Source: CAZXEU01 sp965207385 (lineage in GTDB: Bacteria; Bacteroidota; Rhodothermia; Rhodothermales; Bin80). From it: a stretch of 64,000 bases of DNA. Numbering within the stretch: the first letter of the stretch is position 1; each line of letters starts with the position of its first letter. The stretch lies in the NCBI GenBank assembly GCA_965207385.1, contig CBDBLZ010000021.1, positions 434,001 through 498,000 of the forward strand, given 5' to 3'. The position numbers were made by a program, and so were the translations under genes. Positions 8,841 to 18,257 of this stretch are shown here, one piece after another. The notes below the pieces were generated by a model that did not search any database, had not been told where the DNA came from, and was given only the letters and a program-made list of their open reading frames with translations.

Positions 8841-10136
8841 GTGCGGGCCGGAGTCCAGATTCATCCGCACTGGGAGGATTACCTGTATGCTCTGCCCCGT
8901 TTTGCCGTCGCTGGAGCCCCGGCCTATCGAGGCGGCACGTCAGCCATGTTGGACTTGCTGCAGGCGATGGGAAATCCCCACCAGGGCCTTGAGTGTGTCC
9001 ACGTAGCAGGCACCAACGGGAAGGGTTCCACGGCCTCGCTGCTTGCAGCCATTGCCACTGCTTCGGGCCGGCGGACGGGACTGCACACATCTCCGCATCT
9101 GTTGCGCGTCAACGAACGGATGCGCATTGACGGAGTACCCGCCCCGGACAAGTGGCTGGCCCAAACCGTTTCGCGCTACAGGCCTGCTTTCGATGCCATT
9201 GGACCCACCTTTTTCGAAGCGACAACGGCCCTTGCGTTTCTCTTCTTTGCGGAGCGAGCTGTTGATCTGGCCATAATTGAAACAGGCCTGGGAGGTCGGC
9301 TGGATGCTACCAACGTAATCCATCCTGCGTTGTCCATAATAACCTCGGTCGACCTTGACCACACGGATATCCTGGGCGAATCCGTCAGCGAGATTGCCCG
9401 CGAGAAAGCAGGCATCATCAAGGCTGGCGTGCCCGTGCTTGTCTGCGCGGAGGGGGCTGCATGTCAGGTGCTCTTCGACGTGGCCTCGGATTGCAACGCT
9501 CCATTCCACAAACCACGATTCGCAGTCGACTCCGTCGACCTGATGCCTGATCGGATCCGCCTGACGGCTCGAACAGCCGTCAACACCTACCCGGACCTTG
9601 AAATTGGCCTGGCCGGAAAGCATCAGGCTGCAAACGCGGTCCTTGCCATTTACGCGGCCGAACTTCTGTTCGCCGACCTGGTACCCCAGACCGTCTACGA
9701 CGGACTAAGGCGCGTCGCCAGACTGTCCGGTCTGCGGGCACGGCTGGAGTTGTTTATGCATGAGCCGACCACCGTTCTGGATGTCGCTCACAATCCGTCC
9801 AGTCTCGCCGCCGCACTGGACCATGTGCGCACGCACTATTCCGGGCGCCTGTTTGTTCTTTTTGGAGCAATGATCGACAAGGACATTGCGCAGATGGCTG
9901 CGGCTCTAGCTGTGGCCGAGGCGCACGTCGCAGCCTGCAAACCGGACTCCGCCCGCAGCATGGGTGCAACCGATCTGAAAACCGCACTGCAGGCGCAGGG
10001 CGCTGAGGTCGTCCATTGCGGCTCTGTTGCTAGCGGATGGAGCTACCTTCGCGACGCAGCACAGGGCGGGGACGCGGTGCTCGTGGCCGGGTCGCATCTG
10101 TTGGCGGCGGAAGTACTCCACCGGGTGTCCAGCTAG
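8841..10136 (+). CDS. folC: Bifunctional folylpolyglutamate synthase/dihydrofolate synthase
   Basis: 431-aa Mur-ligase-fold enzyme that adds glutamate to dihydropteroate and to folates using ATP. The P-loop GTNGKGST lies at residues 57-64; LAIIETGLGGRLDATN and SVDLDHTDILGESVSEIAREKAGIIK are classic FolC central motifs, and VLDVAHNPSSLAAAL begins the C-terminal domain. The start is a GTG that abuts the porX TAA with no spacing. Length is normal. Confidence 0.92.
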   Translation: MRAGVQIHPHWEDYLYALPRFAVAGAPAYRGGTSAMLDLLQAMGNPHQGLECVHVAGTNGKGSTASLLAAIATASGRRTGLHTSPHLLRVNERMRIDGVPAPDKWLAQTVSRYRPAFDAIGPTFFEATTALAFLFFAERAVDLAIIETGLGGRLDATNVIHPALSIITSVDLDHTDILGESVSEIAREKAGIIKAGVPVLVCAEGAACQVLFDVASDCNAPFHKPRFAVDSVDLMPDRIRLTARTAVNTYPDLEIGLAGKHQAANAVLAIYAAELLFADLVPQTVYDGLRRVARLSGLRARLELFMHEPTTVLDVAHNPSSLAAALDHVRTHYSGRLFVLFGAMIDKDIAQMAAALAVAEAHVAACKPDSARSMGATDLKTALQAQGAEVVHCGSVASGWSYLRDAAQGGDAVLVAGSHLLAAEVLHRVSS

Positions 10137-10510
10137 TATTTTCGGGTTATTTTTCTCGAAGTGTTGCCCTTGTGGGACCCGCGCACGTACCTTTTTGGCC
10201 AAGACCTTGTCTCGCGAAGCAACTAGAAGCAACTACCAGACAGCTTCGCGCGATAGTGTATATCCGCTTTCAGCACCAAGGAAAACCCGGGTGTAGCTCC
10301 ACGCCCGGCGCGTTCCAGAGCCGACCTTCCTGATCGGCAATTGCGACGCATCCGTGATTTTCCCCACCTTAATGGGTGTAGCCCCCTCAGCCTAAAGCCG
10401 ATACGTGAAGGCAGGCCGTGCAGGTGCCTGCGCGCCGAGGAATTGCTTCCGATAACCACCGCAGTGCGGCCTTCACAGGGTATGCGCTGGCATCCATTAC
10501 CCGCAAGCAA
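10137..10510. other. rho upstream region, no gene seen
   Basis: 374 bp between folC and the first rho start. No credible coding frame. Several short GC-rich inverted segments exist, but none has a run of T after it. In enterobacteria rho mRNA leaders carry an autoregulatory attenuation region; whether this leader does so cannot be told by eye. Confidence 0.4.
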
Positions 10511-10573
10511 ATGAAGATCAGCGACCTCCAAACGAAGAAACTGGCAGAGCTCAAGAATCTCGCCGAGACATGA
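10511..10573 (+). CDS. Rho N-terminal leader fragment (out of frame with rho)
   Basis: ATG at 10511 opens a 20-codon frame whose product starts MKISDLQTKKLAEL and ends LAET before TGA at 10571-10573. This is exactly the first helix pair expected at the start of Rho (the Rho_N domain), but it is out of frame with the main rho frame, whose first ATG overlaps this stop in an ATGA arrangement. Restoring one base near 10568 would fuse the two into a normal Rho N-terminus. Either a real split with translational coupling or a one-base sequence or assembly error. Confidence 0.7.
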   Translation: MKISDLQTKKLAELKNLAET

Positions 10574-12183
10574 AGCTAAAGGGAGTTTCAACGCTCCGAA
10601 AGCAGGACCTCATTTACAGAATACTGGAGCACCGCGCCAATTCAGTCATTGAGGGCTCCCCGTCGGCAGGCGCGCACAAGAATGCCGTTGTGAGGCCAAA
10701 GAAGAAAGCGAACGCCTCTCCTGCTTCGAGACCTGCCATCGCGCCAGCTGCAAAGCAGCCACAGGAGCGGCCATCCCGCAATCGGAACCGGCCGGCTGCG
10801 GAGTCGGCAGACGATTCCAAGGTGGCTGCACGTGAGCCCAGTCAGCCCAAGCAATCCCGCCACAAGGGACGAGACTACCGATCATCCGGTCACTGGGAAG
10901 GCGGCAGAGAGCGCGGTGGCGGACGACGCAAGGCCGGATCCCACGCCAGGAGTGACCGCCAACGAGGACGCAGGGATGGCCGCCACTCCGGCCATGATGA
11001 CCGGCGCAGGCGCGTCTACGATAGCCGGCCAAACTACATGGCCCAGCATGATCCAAGCCGTACGGAGCTCGACGGCATGATCCAGAAGGTTGGTGTCCTG
11101 GAGGTTCTTCCGGACGGATACGGCTTTTTGCGCTCGCCTGAATACAATTACCTGCCCAGCCCCGATGACATTTACGTCTCCCCGAGCCAGATAAAGCGCT
11201 TCGGCCTGCGACTGGGAGATACGGTGCATGGAGACGTCAGACCACCCAAGGAGGGAGAGCGTTTCTTCGCGCTGATACAGGTAAACAAGGTCAACGACCG
11301 CGAACCGGGCGTGGCCGGTGAGCGCCACAGTTTCGACTACCTGACTCCCCTGTATCCGGAAGAGCAGCTTCGCCTGGAAACCCGGCCCAACGGTGTCAGC
11401 ATGCGGGTGCTTGACCTTTTTTCACCTATAGGCAAGGGTCAACGGGGACTTATAGTTGCGCAGCCCAAGACCGGCAAGACGATTCTGCTGCAAAAGATTG
11501 CCAATGCGATTGCGGAGAATCATCCGGAGGTCTTTGTCATGATTCTGCTGGTGGACGAGCGACCGGAAGAAGTGACCGACATGGAGCGCAATGTCAAGGG
11601 ACAGGTAATCGCCTCGACTTTTGACCAGGAGCCTCAGCGCCATGTCGAGGTAGCCAATATCGTTCTTGAGAAGGCCAAGCGGCTGGTCGAATCAAAAAAG
11701 GATGTGGTGATTTTGCTGGATTCCATAACGCGGCTGGCCCGTGCTCACAATTCGGTCGCTCCGGATTCCGGCCGAACGCTTTCCGGCGGAATAGACGCCG
11801 GTGCTCTTAGAGGACCCAAGCGCTTCTTCGGAGCCGCACGCAATGTCGAAGAGGGCGGTTCGCTGACCATCATTGGCACGGCCCTGGTGGACACGGGAAG
11901 CCGCATGGATGATGTCATATTCGAGGAATTCAAGGGCACCGGCAACATGGAGCTGGTACTTAATCGCGAGATGGCTGACCGTCGTATTTTTCCTGCCATC
12001 AACGTGGTCATGTCGGGTACGCGGCGGGAGGAATTGCTTATTCCGGAAGCCAGGCTGATGCGAGTCTGGATTCTGCGAAAGCTGTTGGCCGACATGGAGC
12101 CGATCCAGGCCATGACATTCTTGCTCGACCGGATGCGCGGCACAAAGAGCAACGACGAATTTCTGGTTACGATGAACTCCTAG
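10570..12183 (+). CDS. rho: Transcription termination factor Rho
   Basis: 537-aa hexameric RNA-dependent ATPase helicase. Residues 1-18 continue the Rho_N domain (MKLKGVSTLRKQDLIYRIL); residues about 20-165 are a long Lys/Arg/Gly/Ser-rich insertion typical of Bacteroidota and Actinobacteria Rho. The RNA-binding cold-shock-like domain starts at VGVLEVLPDGYGFLRS, and the ATPase shows the Walker A AQPKTGKT, DERPEEVTDM and the Q/R-loop segments. The C-terminus FLVTMNS is normal. The first about 20 residues of the expected protein are encoded just upstream in another frame (10511-10573). Confidence 0.93.
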   Translation: MKLKGVSTLRKQDLIYRILEHRANSVIEGSPSAGAHKNAVVRPKKKANASPASRPAIAPAAKQPQERPSRNRNRPAAESADDSKVAAREPSQPKQSRHKGRDYRSSGHWEGGRERGGGRRKAGSHARSDRQRGRRDGRHSGHDDRRRRVYDSRPNYMAQHDPSRTELDGMIQKVGVLEVLPDGYGFLRSPEYNYLPSPDDIYVSPSQIKRFGLRLGDTVHGDVRPPKEGERFFALIQVNKVNDREPGVAGERHSFDYLTPLYPEEQLRLETRPNGVSMRVLDLFSPIGKGQRGLIVAQPKTGKTILLQKIANAIAENHPEVFVMILLVDERPEEVTDMERNVKGQVIASTFDQEPQRHVEVANIVLEKAKRLVESKKDVVILLDSITRLARAHNSVAPDSGRTLSGGIDAGALRGPKRFFGAARNVEEGGSLTIIGTALVDTGSRMDDVIFEEFKGTGNMELVLNREMADRRIFPAINVVMSGTRREELLIPEARLMRVWILRKLLADMEPIQAMTFLLDRMRGTKSNDEFLVTMNS

Positions 12184-12225
12184 GCAAGTCCTGCTGGAAC
12201 TGCCTGCACCCGGTACTGTGAAAAG

Positions 12226-12981
12226 GTGAGCCACCAGGTTGACGCTTCGCAGCGGATGGCCCACTTTGATGCGATCAAGGCGGTTCTTTTCGACATGGAC
12301 GGCGTGCTGGTGGATGTGTCCCGATCCTATCGTCGGGCCATCGAGGAGACGGTGTTTCACTTTACAGGCCGCACCATTAGCAACAGTACGGTGCAGCGGT
12401 ACAAGAACATTGGTGGCTTCAATGATGACTGGACGCTGACCCACGCCATCATTGCGGACAGCGGAATGGAAGTATCGAGGCACCGCGTCGTGGCAGAATT
12501 CCAGAGGCGGTACCGCGGAGACAACTGGAACGGCTTCATAACACATGAAACCCCCCTCGTTCTGACACGCACCCTGGAGAAACTGGCCCAGGCTCGGCTC
12601 ATAATGGGCATAGTCACGGGAAGGCCGGAAATGGAAGCAAGCTGGACCCGCAACCGCCTGGGCTGGAAGCGCTATTTCCCGCTACTGGTAGCCCGGGAAA
12701 AGCACGAACACAGGGGCAAACCCGACCCCTTCCCCCTGCAGCATGCCCTGGGCATCCTTCATGCCGCCGGTCTGGATATTCATCCGGAGGCGGCCATCTA
12801 TGTCGGCGATACCGTCGATGACATGTCCGCAGCCCGCAGCGCAGGAATGTGGGCTGTCGGCGTAACGCCTCCCTACGTCGATACCGCGGCACATCAGGAC
12901 CTGCTCAGGGAGCGCGGCGCTCATGTAGTGATCGAAAACCCGAATTCCCTGCCCGCTCTCCTGGGTCTGCCCTCATCCTGA
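12226..12981 (+). CDS. HAD-superfamily phosphatase (subfamily IA)
   Basis: Haloacid dehalogenase-like hydrolase. Motif I is FDMDGVLVD with both catalytic Asp residues, motif II is the Thr in GIVTGRP, motif III the Lys in RGKPDPFPL, and motif IV VGDTVDDMSAA. A helical cap lies between motifs I and II. The frame is open from a GTG at 12226; an ATG at 12256 would remove ten non-conserved residues and is equally likely. It resembles phosphoglycolate-phosphatase-like proteins, but the substrate is not predictable. It is followed 24 bp later by the proline dehydrogenase gene on the same strand. Confidence 0.85.
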   Translation: MSHQVDASQRMAHFDAIKAVLFDMDGVLVDVSRSYRRAIEETVFHFTGRTISNSTVQRYKNIGGFNDDWTLTHAIIADSGMEVSRHRVVAEFQRRYRGDNWNGFITHETPLVLTRTLEKLAQARLIMGIVTGRPEMEASWTRNRLGWKRYFPLLVAREKHEHRGKPDPFPLQHALGILHAAGLDIHPEAAIYVGDTVDDMSAARSAGMWAVGVTPPYVDTAAHQDLLRERGAHVVIENPNSLPALLGLPSS

Positions 12982-13005
12982 GGAGGCCGTCCGGTCGCTA
13001 CGCCA

Positions 13006-13884
13006 ATGGCCCTTCCAAGGCTCAAACTGCCTTTCTTTCTGGCGAAGGGGTTTGTAGCATCCGAAACCATGGAAGGGGCAATGCCCGTGTTGCGGCGGCT
13101 AGCCGATCAGGGCCTGGGCATTACCGTTGACGTCCTCGGAGAGCACGTCAAGGACCGCGCGAGGGCCGAGGCCGCGCGGGACACGTACGTAGCGCTGCTT
13201 CAGGCCCTGGCAGAGTCCCATCGGCTACACGGAGTGGACAACAACATATCCATAAAGCTGTCCATGATCGGGCAGGTGATCGACGAGGATTTCTGCCTGG
13301 AGAATCTCCTGGCCATCCTCGATGCGGCCCGCATTCAGGATGCATTCGTGCGCCTGGATATGGAGGGCACAGGAATCCTGGACTCCACGCTACGCCTTTT
13401 TGAGGCCGTATATCCTACCCATGGGCGCCACGTCGGCGTCGTGCTTCAGGCCTATCTCAAGCGCACGCGGGGCGACGTGGAACGCATGTGCGACATGCGC
13501 GCCCGCGTGCGCCTTGTCAAAGGAGCCTACAAGGAGCCGGAAAACCTGGCATACCAGCGCATGGAGCAGATTCGCGACAACTTTGTCGCTTGCATGAAGA
13601 TGCTGCTCAAATCTGGCGTCTACCACGGCATTGCGACCCACGACGACAGACTCCTGGATGCTACGCGTTCGTTCGCGCAGGCCGAAGAAGTCTCGCGCGA
13701 CGCCTTCGAATTCCAGATGCTCTACCGCATTCGGCCACAAACGCAGCTGCGCCTGGTGCATGAGGGCTACCGGATGCGGGTCTATGTTCCCTACGGGGAG
13801 CAGTGGTTCCCCTACTACTATCGCCGACTACGCGAACGCAAGGAGAACGTCTTCTTCCTGCTCAGCCACGCGTTTCGGAACTAG
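13006..13884 (+). CDS. Proline dehydrogenase (monofunctional PRODH)
   Basis: 292-aa FAD-dependent enzyme oxidising L-proline to pyrroline-5-carboxylate, the first step of proline catabolism, and passing electrons to quinones. The TIM-barrel PRODH fold is recognised from NISIKLSMIG, FVRLDMEGTGILDSTL, VGVVLQAYLKR, VRLVKGAYKEP, GIATHDD, FEFQMLYRIR and the C-terminal MRVYVPYGEQWFPYYYRRLRE, which carries the arginines binding the substrate carboxylate. It lacks the P5C dehydrogenase half of PutA. Its 3' end overlaps the convergent trxB gene by 23 bp. Confidence 0.93.
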   Translation: MALPRLKLPFFLAKGFVASETMEGAMPVLRRLADQGLGITVDVLGEHVKDRARAEAARDTYVALLQALAESHRLHGVDNNISIKLSMIGQVIDEDFCLENLLAILDAARIQDAFVRLDMEGTGILDSTLRLFEAVYPTHGRHVGVVLQAYLKRTRGDVERMCDMRARVRLVKGAYKEPENLAYQRMEQIRDNFVACMKMLLKSGVYHGIATHDDRLLDATRSFAQAEEVSRDAFEFQMLYRIRPQTQLRLVHEGYRMRVYVPYGEQWFPYYYRRLRERKENVFFLLSHAFRN

Positions 13885-14821
13885 CCTCCTGCGCGAGAAA
13901 GCGCTCGGCATCAATGGCCGCCATGCAGCCGGTGCCGGCCGCCGTCACGGCCTGCCTGTATACGTGGTCCTGTGCGTCTCCGCAGGCAAATACGCCTTCA
14001 ATGTTGGTATACGTCGAGCGCTTGTGCGTCAAGATATAACCCTGTTCATCCACGTCAAGCCATGACCTGAACAGGTCCGTGTTCGGCGTGTGTCCAATTG
14101 CGATAAACAGTCCTGCCAGCGCCAGATCACGCTGCTGGCCCGTTACCTTGTTGAGCAAACGCACGCCTTCGACCTGCCCGTCGCCCAGGACGTCGACTAC
14201 GACCGTATCCCAGATGATCGTAATCTGGTCGTTGGCAAGAACGCGGTCTTGCATGATTTTCGAGGCGCGAAGCTTGTCCCGCCGGTGAACGAGGTAAACG
14301 CGGGGCGCGAATCTGGTGAGAAACAGCGCCTCTTCCATGGCCGCATCGCCTCCGCCGACCACGGCTACCTCGCTGCCCCGGAAAAAAGGGCCGTCACAGG
14401 TGGCACACGCGGAAACCCCGTATCCCAGCAAACGCTTTTCGTTTTCCAGGCCGAGGTACCGGGCCGAAGCGCCCGTGGCCACGATGACTACGTCGGCGAG
14501 CACAGGCTGCTGCTCGTCTACTTCAAGGCGAAACGGTCTGCTGGACAGGTCGAGACCCGTCACGGTGCCGTGCCGCACGACCGCGCCGAAGCGTACGGCC
14601 TGCCGCTTGAAATCCTCCATCATGTCCGGCCCGAGAATCCCGTCAGCATACCCGGGATAGTTTTCCACGTCAGTGGTCGTAACCAGTTGGCCTCCCGGTT
14701 CGAGCCCGGAAATCACTACCGGTGCCAAACCCGCTCTTGCAGAATACAGCGCCGCCGTGTAGCCGGCGGGCCCTGACCCCACAATGACTATCCTGTGATG
14801 CTCCGCGCCTTCGAAGTCCAT
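13862..14821 (-). CDS. trxB: Thioredoxin reductase
   Basis: 319-aa FAD/NADPH flavoenzyme that reduces thioredoxin. The FAD-binding GSGPAGYTAALYSARAG begins near residue 15, the redox-active CATC disulfide is near residue 140, the NADPH-binding GGGDAAMEEALFL follows, and the C-terminal FAD motif VFACGDAQD is present. Length is standard. It is the last gene of a purL-trxA-trxB minus-strand run, 17 bp downstream of trxA, so the reductase and its substrate are probably made together. Confidence 0.95.
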   Translation of the reverse strand: MDFEGAEHHRIVIVGSGPAGYTAALYSARAGLAPVVISGLEPGGQLVTTTDVENYPGYADGILGPDMMEDFKRQAVRFGAVVRHGTVTGLDLSSRPFRLEVDEQQPVLADVVIVATGASARYLGLENEKRLLGYGVSACATCDGPFFRGSEVAVVGGGDAAMEEALFLTRFAPRVYLVHRRDKLRASKIMQDRVLANDQITIIWDTVVVDVLGDGQVEGVRLLNKVTGQQRDLALAGLFIAIGHTPNTDLFRSWLDVDEQGYILTHKRSTYTNIEGVFACGDAQDHVYRQAVTAAGTGCMAAIDAERFLAQEASSETRG

Positions 14822-14838
14822 GCGAGGGAAGGGAGCCG

Positions 14839-15204
14839 CTACGCTTCCTGGGCCGTCAATTTGTCCAATTGCCGGGATAGCTCGCGCTTGGCAATCACAC
14901 CCACAAGCTGGTTCTTCACCTGGCCGCCGGCAAAAAACAGCAGTGTGGGGATAGACCGAATACCATACTGCATCGGGACTTGCTGGTGATGGTCCACATT
15001 CATTTTCGCAATCTTGACTCGGCCCTGGTATTCATCGGCGAGCTCTTCAATGATTGGCGCGATTGCACGACAGGGACCACACCAGGGTGCCCAAAAGTCT
15101 ACCAGCACCGGAAGATCGGCGTCCAGTACCTGTTCGCGAAAATTGGCGTCCGTCAATGTAACATACTTGGCATCCATGGCAACGTAGCCGGTTGACTGCG
15201 TCAT
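14839..15204 (-). CDS. trxA: Thioredoxin
   Basis: 121-aa thioredoxin with the active site FWAPWCGPCRAIAP, the buried Asp in LVDFWAP, and the cis-Pro in IRSIPTLLFF. It reduces disulfides in cytoplasmic proteins and is recycled by TrxB, encoded 17 bp downstream. About ten residues precede the usual start (MTQSTGYVAMDAKYVTL), so the ATG at MDAKYV could be the real one. Twelve base pairs separate it from purL. Confidence 0.95.
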   Translation of the reverse strand: MTQSTGYVAMDAKYVTLTDANFREQVLDADLPVLVDFWAPWCGPCRAIAPIIEELADEYQGRVKIAKMNVDHHQQVPMQYGIRSIPTLLFFAGGQVKNQLVGVIAKRELSRQLDKLTAQEA

Positions 15205-15216
15205 TTTACGGTACCC

Positions 15217-17508
15217 TCAAAGGCGGGTTTCGCGGCTCTGAGCGACCAGCCTCTGCTCGAGCGCTCCTTCGTAAAGGGCCGCGAGCGCAGAAACGCGAAT
15301 GTTCAGAATCGCTGTTTCGTTGACGGCGATGAACAGGTTGCCAGCCGTTACGGCGCCGATTCTGTGCGCCGCAGCACCTGTTCCTGCCATCGATGCCGTC
15401 ACCTCACCTTGGTCTTCGGTTCGAGCCGTTACTACCACGCGCGACTGCGCCTCTCCAAACAGTAGCGCATCCAGGCGGAAGCCGTCCGTGACGCTCAGGG
15501 AAATATCCGCGCCAAGTCCGTGCGAAAGGACTGCACACTCCGCCAGGCATACTGCCAGCCCCCCGTCCGATACGTCGTGGGCGCTTCGCGCAACGCCACG
15601 CCGAATAAGCCGCCAAGTAGCCTGCTGGACCGCCTTCTCCTCGGCCAGATCGATAAAGGGGGCATCTCCCCGCGTCATGCCGCAGCAACTGGCCAGGTAT
15701 TCGGACGCGCCAATGTCTGGAAGGGAGGTGCGGTGCGTCCAGCCCGCGGGCGTGATAAGAAAAACGGCATCGCCTTCGAATTGAAACCCGGCCGGTGTTG
15801 CATGCGATTCCAGGTCGTCCACGAGTCCGAGCATCCCGATGGTTGGCGTCGGGAATACGGCTCCCTTGGGATTTTCGTTGTAGAAGGAGACATTGCCACC
15901 CGTAACGGGTGTGCCAAGCACGCGGCACGCGTCTCCCATGCCTCCCACGGCCTCCCTGAAAGTCCAGTACATTTCGGGCTTGTAGGGATTGCCAAAGTTT
16001 AGGCAGTTTGTGATCGCCAGGGGCCGGCCGCCTGCGCAAACCACGTTGCGCGCGGCTTCGGCCACCGCAATCTGCCCTCCGCGGCGGGGATTCAGATACA
16101 CGTAGCGCCCGTTGCAGTCCGTGGAAACCGCCAGTCCCTTGGCGCTGCCCTTTATGCGGACCAGTGCCGCGTCACTCTGTCCCGGTCCGGCTACGGTATC
16201 CGTCCGCACCATCGTATCGTACTGCTCGTATATCCATCGCTTGGAAGCTATGTTGGGCGCAGCCATGAGCCTTCTGAGCGCATCTTCCGCATCTGCGCAT
16301 GCCAGGTCCTCCAAAGGTTCCAGCGTTCGCAATTGCTCCAGATAGGCCGGTCGCACGGCGTCTCTGGTGTACACGGGGGCGCCTCCCCCCAGGACCAGGT
16401 GATCCGCCGGTACGTCAGCCACACGTTCCCCTCGGTGATGCACCTCGACCCGACCATTGGAAGTCACTTCGCCTATGCGTACAGCGTGCAAGTCCCACTT
16501 CGCAAAGATGGACTCCAGAGCAGATTCCCTGCCGGGTTGGCACACGATCAGCATGCGCTCCTGGCTTTCCGAGAGCATGATCTCGTATGCGCTCATGCTG
16601 GCTTCTCGCACGGGAACCAGGTCCAGATCAAGCCGCATTCCCACGTTGCCCTTTGCGCTCATTTCGCAGGACGAGCACGTAATGCCCGCCGCCCCCATGT
16701 CCTGAATGCCCGCCACGACTCCTTGCGCTAGCGCCTCCAGCGTGGCTTCCAGGAGCAGCTTCTCCGTAAAAGGATCACCGACCTGGACGCTGGGACGCTT
16801 TGCTTCGCTCGCTTCCGATATCTCTTCTGAAGCAAAGGTCGCGCCGTGAATGCCGTCGCGACCCGTGGCCGAGCCAACGATATAGACCGCGTTGCCCACA
16901 CCTTGCGCCGTAGCCGATGCTGTCCGGCCCACTTTCACAATGCCGACACTCATGGCGTTTACCAGCGGATTGCCCTCGTAGGCGGGATCGAAGTAGACCT
17001 CGCCCCCGACCGTCGGCACGCCGAATGCGTTGCCGTAGTCGCCAATGCCGCGCACCACGCCGTCGAGCAAGTAGCGTACCCGGGCGCTGTCCAGCGACCC
17101 GAATCGAAGCGAATTCAGCGCGCAGACCGGCCGGGCGCCCATGGTAAATATGTCCCGGTGAATGCCTCCCACGCCGGTAGCAGCTCCTTGATACGGCTCA
17201 ACCGCAGACGGATGGTTGTGGCTCTCTATCTTGAAGGCAACAGCCAGCCCGTCCCCAATGTCCACCAGGCCTGCGTTCTCGTCGCCGGCACTGACCAGCA
17301 AATGCCGGCCCTCACGGGGCAACGTCTTAAGCACGGCTATGGAATTCTTGTACGAGCAGTGCTCGCTCCACATCACCGAGTAGATGCCCAGCTCTGTCAC
17401 GGTTGGCGCACGTCCCAGCCGGCCGGTAATCCAGCCGTACTCTTCTTCTGTCAGCCCGTGCTCCCGGGCGAGATCAATCGTAACCGACTTTGCGAGAAGC
17501 TGGGCCAT
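15217..17508 (-). CDS. purL: Phosphoribosylformylglycinamidine synthase subunit PurL
   Basis: 763-aa small-type PurL, the FGAM synthase of purine biosynthesis that works with PurQ and PurS. The sequence opens with LTEEEYGWITGRLGRAPTVTELG and shows SVMWSEHCSYKNS, the ATP-binding FKIESHNHPSAVEPYQGAATGVGG, VQVGDPFTEKLLLEA, GAAGITCSSCEMS, and a second AIRS-like half with GGNVSFYNE and SDGGLAVCLAE. Length fits the PurLQS type rather than the about 1300-aa fused enzyme. No purQ or purS is in the window. It is first in the run with trxA and trxB. Confidence 0.95.
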   Translation of the reverse strand: MAQLLAKSVTIDLAREHGLTEEEYGWITGRLGRAPTVTELGIYSVMWSEHCSYKNSIAVLKTLPREGRHLLVSAGDENAGLVDIGDGLAVAFKIESHNHPSAVEPYQGAATGVGGIHRDIFTMGARPVCALNSLRFGSLDSARVRYLLDGVVRGIGDYGNAFGVPTVGGEVYFDPAYEGNPLVNAMSVGIVKVGRTASATAQGVGNAVYIVGSATGRDGIHGATFASEEISEASEAKRPSVQVGDPFTEKLLLEATLEALAQGVVAGIQDMGAAGITCSSCEMSAKGNVGMRLDLDLVPVREASMSAYEIMLSESQERMLIVCQPGRESALESIFAKWDLHAVRIGEVTSNGRVEVHHRGERVADVPADHLVLGGGAPVYTRDAVRPAYLEQLRTLEPLEDLACADAEDALRRLMAAPNIASKRWIYEQYDTMVRTDTVAGPGQSDAALVRIKGSAKGLAVSTDCNGRYVYLNPRRGGQIAVAEAARNVVCAGGRPLAITNCLNFGNPYKPEMYWTFREAVGGMGDACRVLGTPVTGGNVSFYNENPKGAVFPTPTIGMLGLVDDLESHATPAGFQFEGDAVFLITPAGWTHRTSLPDIGASEYLASCCGMTRGDAPFIDLAEEKAVQQATWRLIRRGVARSAHDVSDGGLAVCLAECAVLSHGLGADISLSVTDGFRLDALLFGEAQSRVVVTARTEDQGEVTASMAGTGAAAHRIGAVTAGNLFIAVNETAILNIRVSALAALYEGALEQRLVAQSRETRL

Positions 17509-17635
17509 TTGACCAAATTGCGCCGACGAAGGCCCAAGATACTGGAGGCGGACTCAGCCCACAACGCCCTGGCCTCCCGGAGGCGCGGAACACCAACTCA
17601 CGCACCTGATACACCGCACATTTCGTGCAAGAATC

Positions 17636-18250
17636 ATGATCCCTGCCACTGAAGCACTGGAGCGCCTGAGGGCCGGCAACCGCCGGCACGCCAGCGGCGT
17701 GCCAACGGCCTTGCGCCAACATGCAGGAAGGGACCTCCTTCTGGGCCAGCGGCCCTTCGCTGCTGTCCTGGGCTGTGCGGATTCCCGTGTTTGTCCTGAA
17801 TCGGTTTTTGATGTTGGCCCGGGAGAAGTTTTTGTGGTTCGCGTGGCGGGCGGTATTGCCGGTGAGCTGGAGCTGGGCAGTCTTGAATATGCCGTGGCGG
17901 AGCTTGGCGTTCGCCTGGCTGTTGTGCTCGGCCACTCGGGCTGCGGGGCCGTTCGGGCCGCCGTAGAATGTACGCTCTCCGGCCAGCCGCCCGCCGGGGA
18001 AGGGGCCCTGGCCGCCGTTGTTCGGGCCATTCAGCCGAACGTGCGGCCGGTTGTTACGCGCTCGGGGGCGGAGGATGATTGCATGGCAGCCGCTGTAGCC
18101 GCCAATGCGCGCGCCAACACGCTGCGCCTGACGCAGCAATCCTCCGTGCTGAGGCGGTGTGCGGAGCGCGGCAGCCTCGCATGCCTGACTGCAGAATACG
18201 ACCTCGCTACCGGACTGGTGGCCTTCTTTGGTGGCTCGCGGGCCGGCTAA
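17636..18250 (+). CDS. Beta-class carbonic anhydrase
   Basis: 204-aa zinc enzyme interconverting CO2 and bicarbonate. Zinc ligands and partner residues are visible: C47, D49 and R51 in CADSR, and H100 and C103 in HSGC. The N-terminal ALERLRAGNRRH and VVRVAGGIA segments are family hallmarks. No signal peptide, so a cytoplasmic enzyme supplying bicarbonate, for example to biotin-dependent carboxylases, is likely. It converges on the TonB receptor gene with a 7-bp gap. Confidence 0.93.
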   Translation: MIPATEALERLRAGNRRHASGVPTALRQHAGRDLLLGQRPFAAVLGCADSRVCPESVFDVGPGEVFVVRVAGGIAGELELGSLEYAVAELGVRLAVVLGHSGCGAVRAAVECTLSGQPPAGEGALAAVVRAIQPNVRPVVTRSGAEDDCMAAAVAANARANTLRLTQQSSVLRRCAERGSLACLTAEYDLATGLVAFFGGSRAG

Positions 18251-18257
18251 GGCCGCC

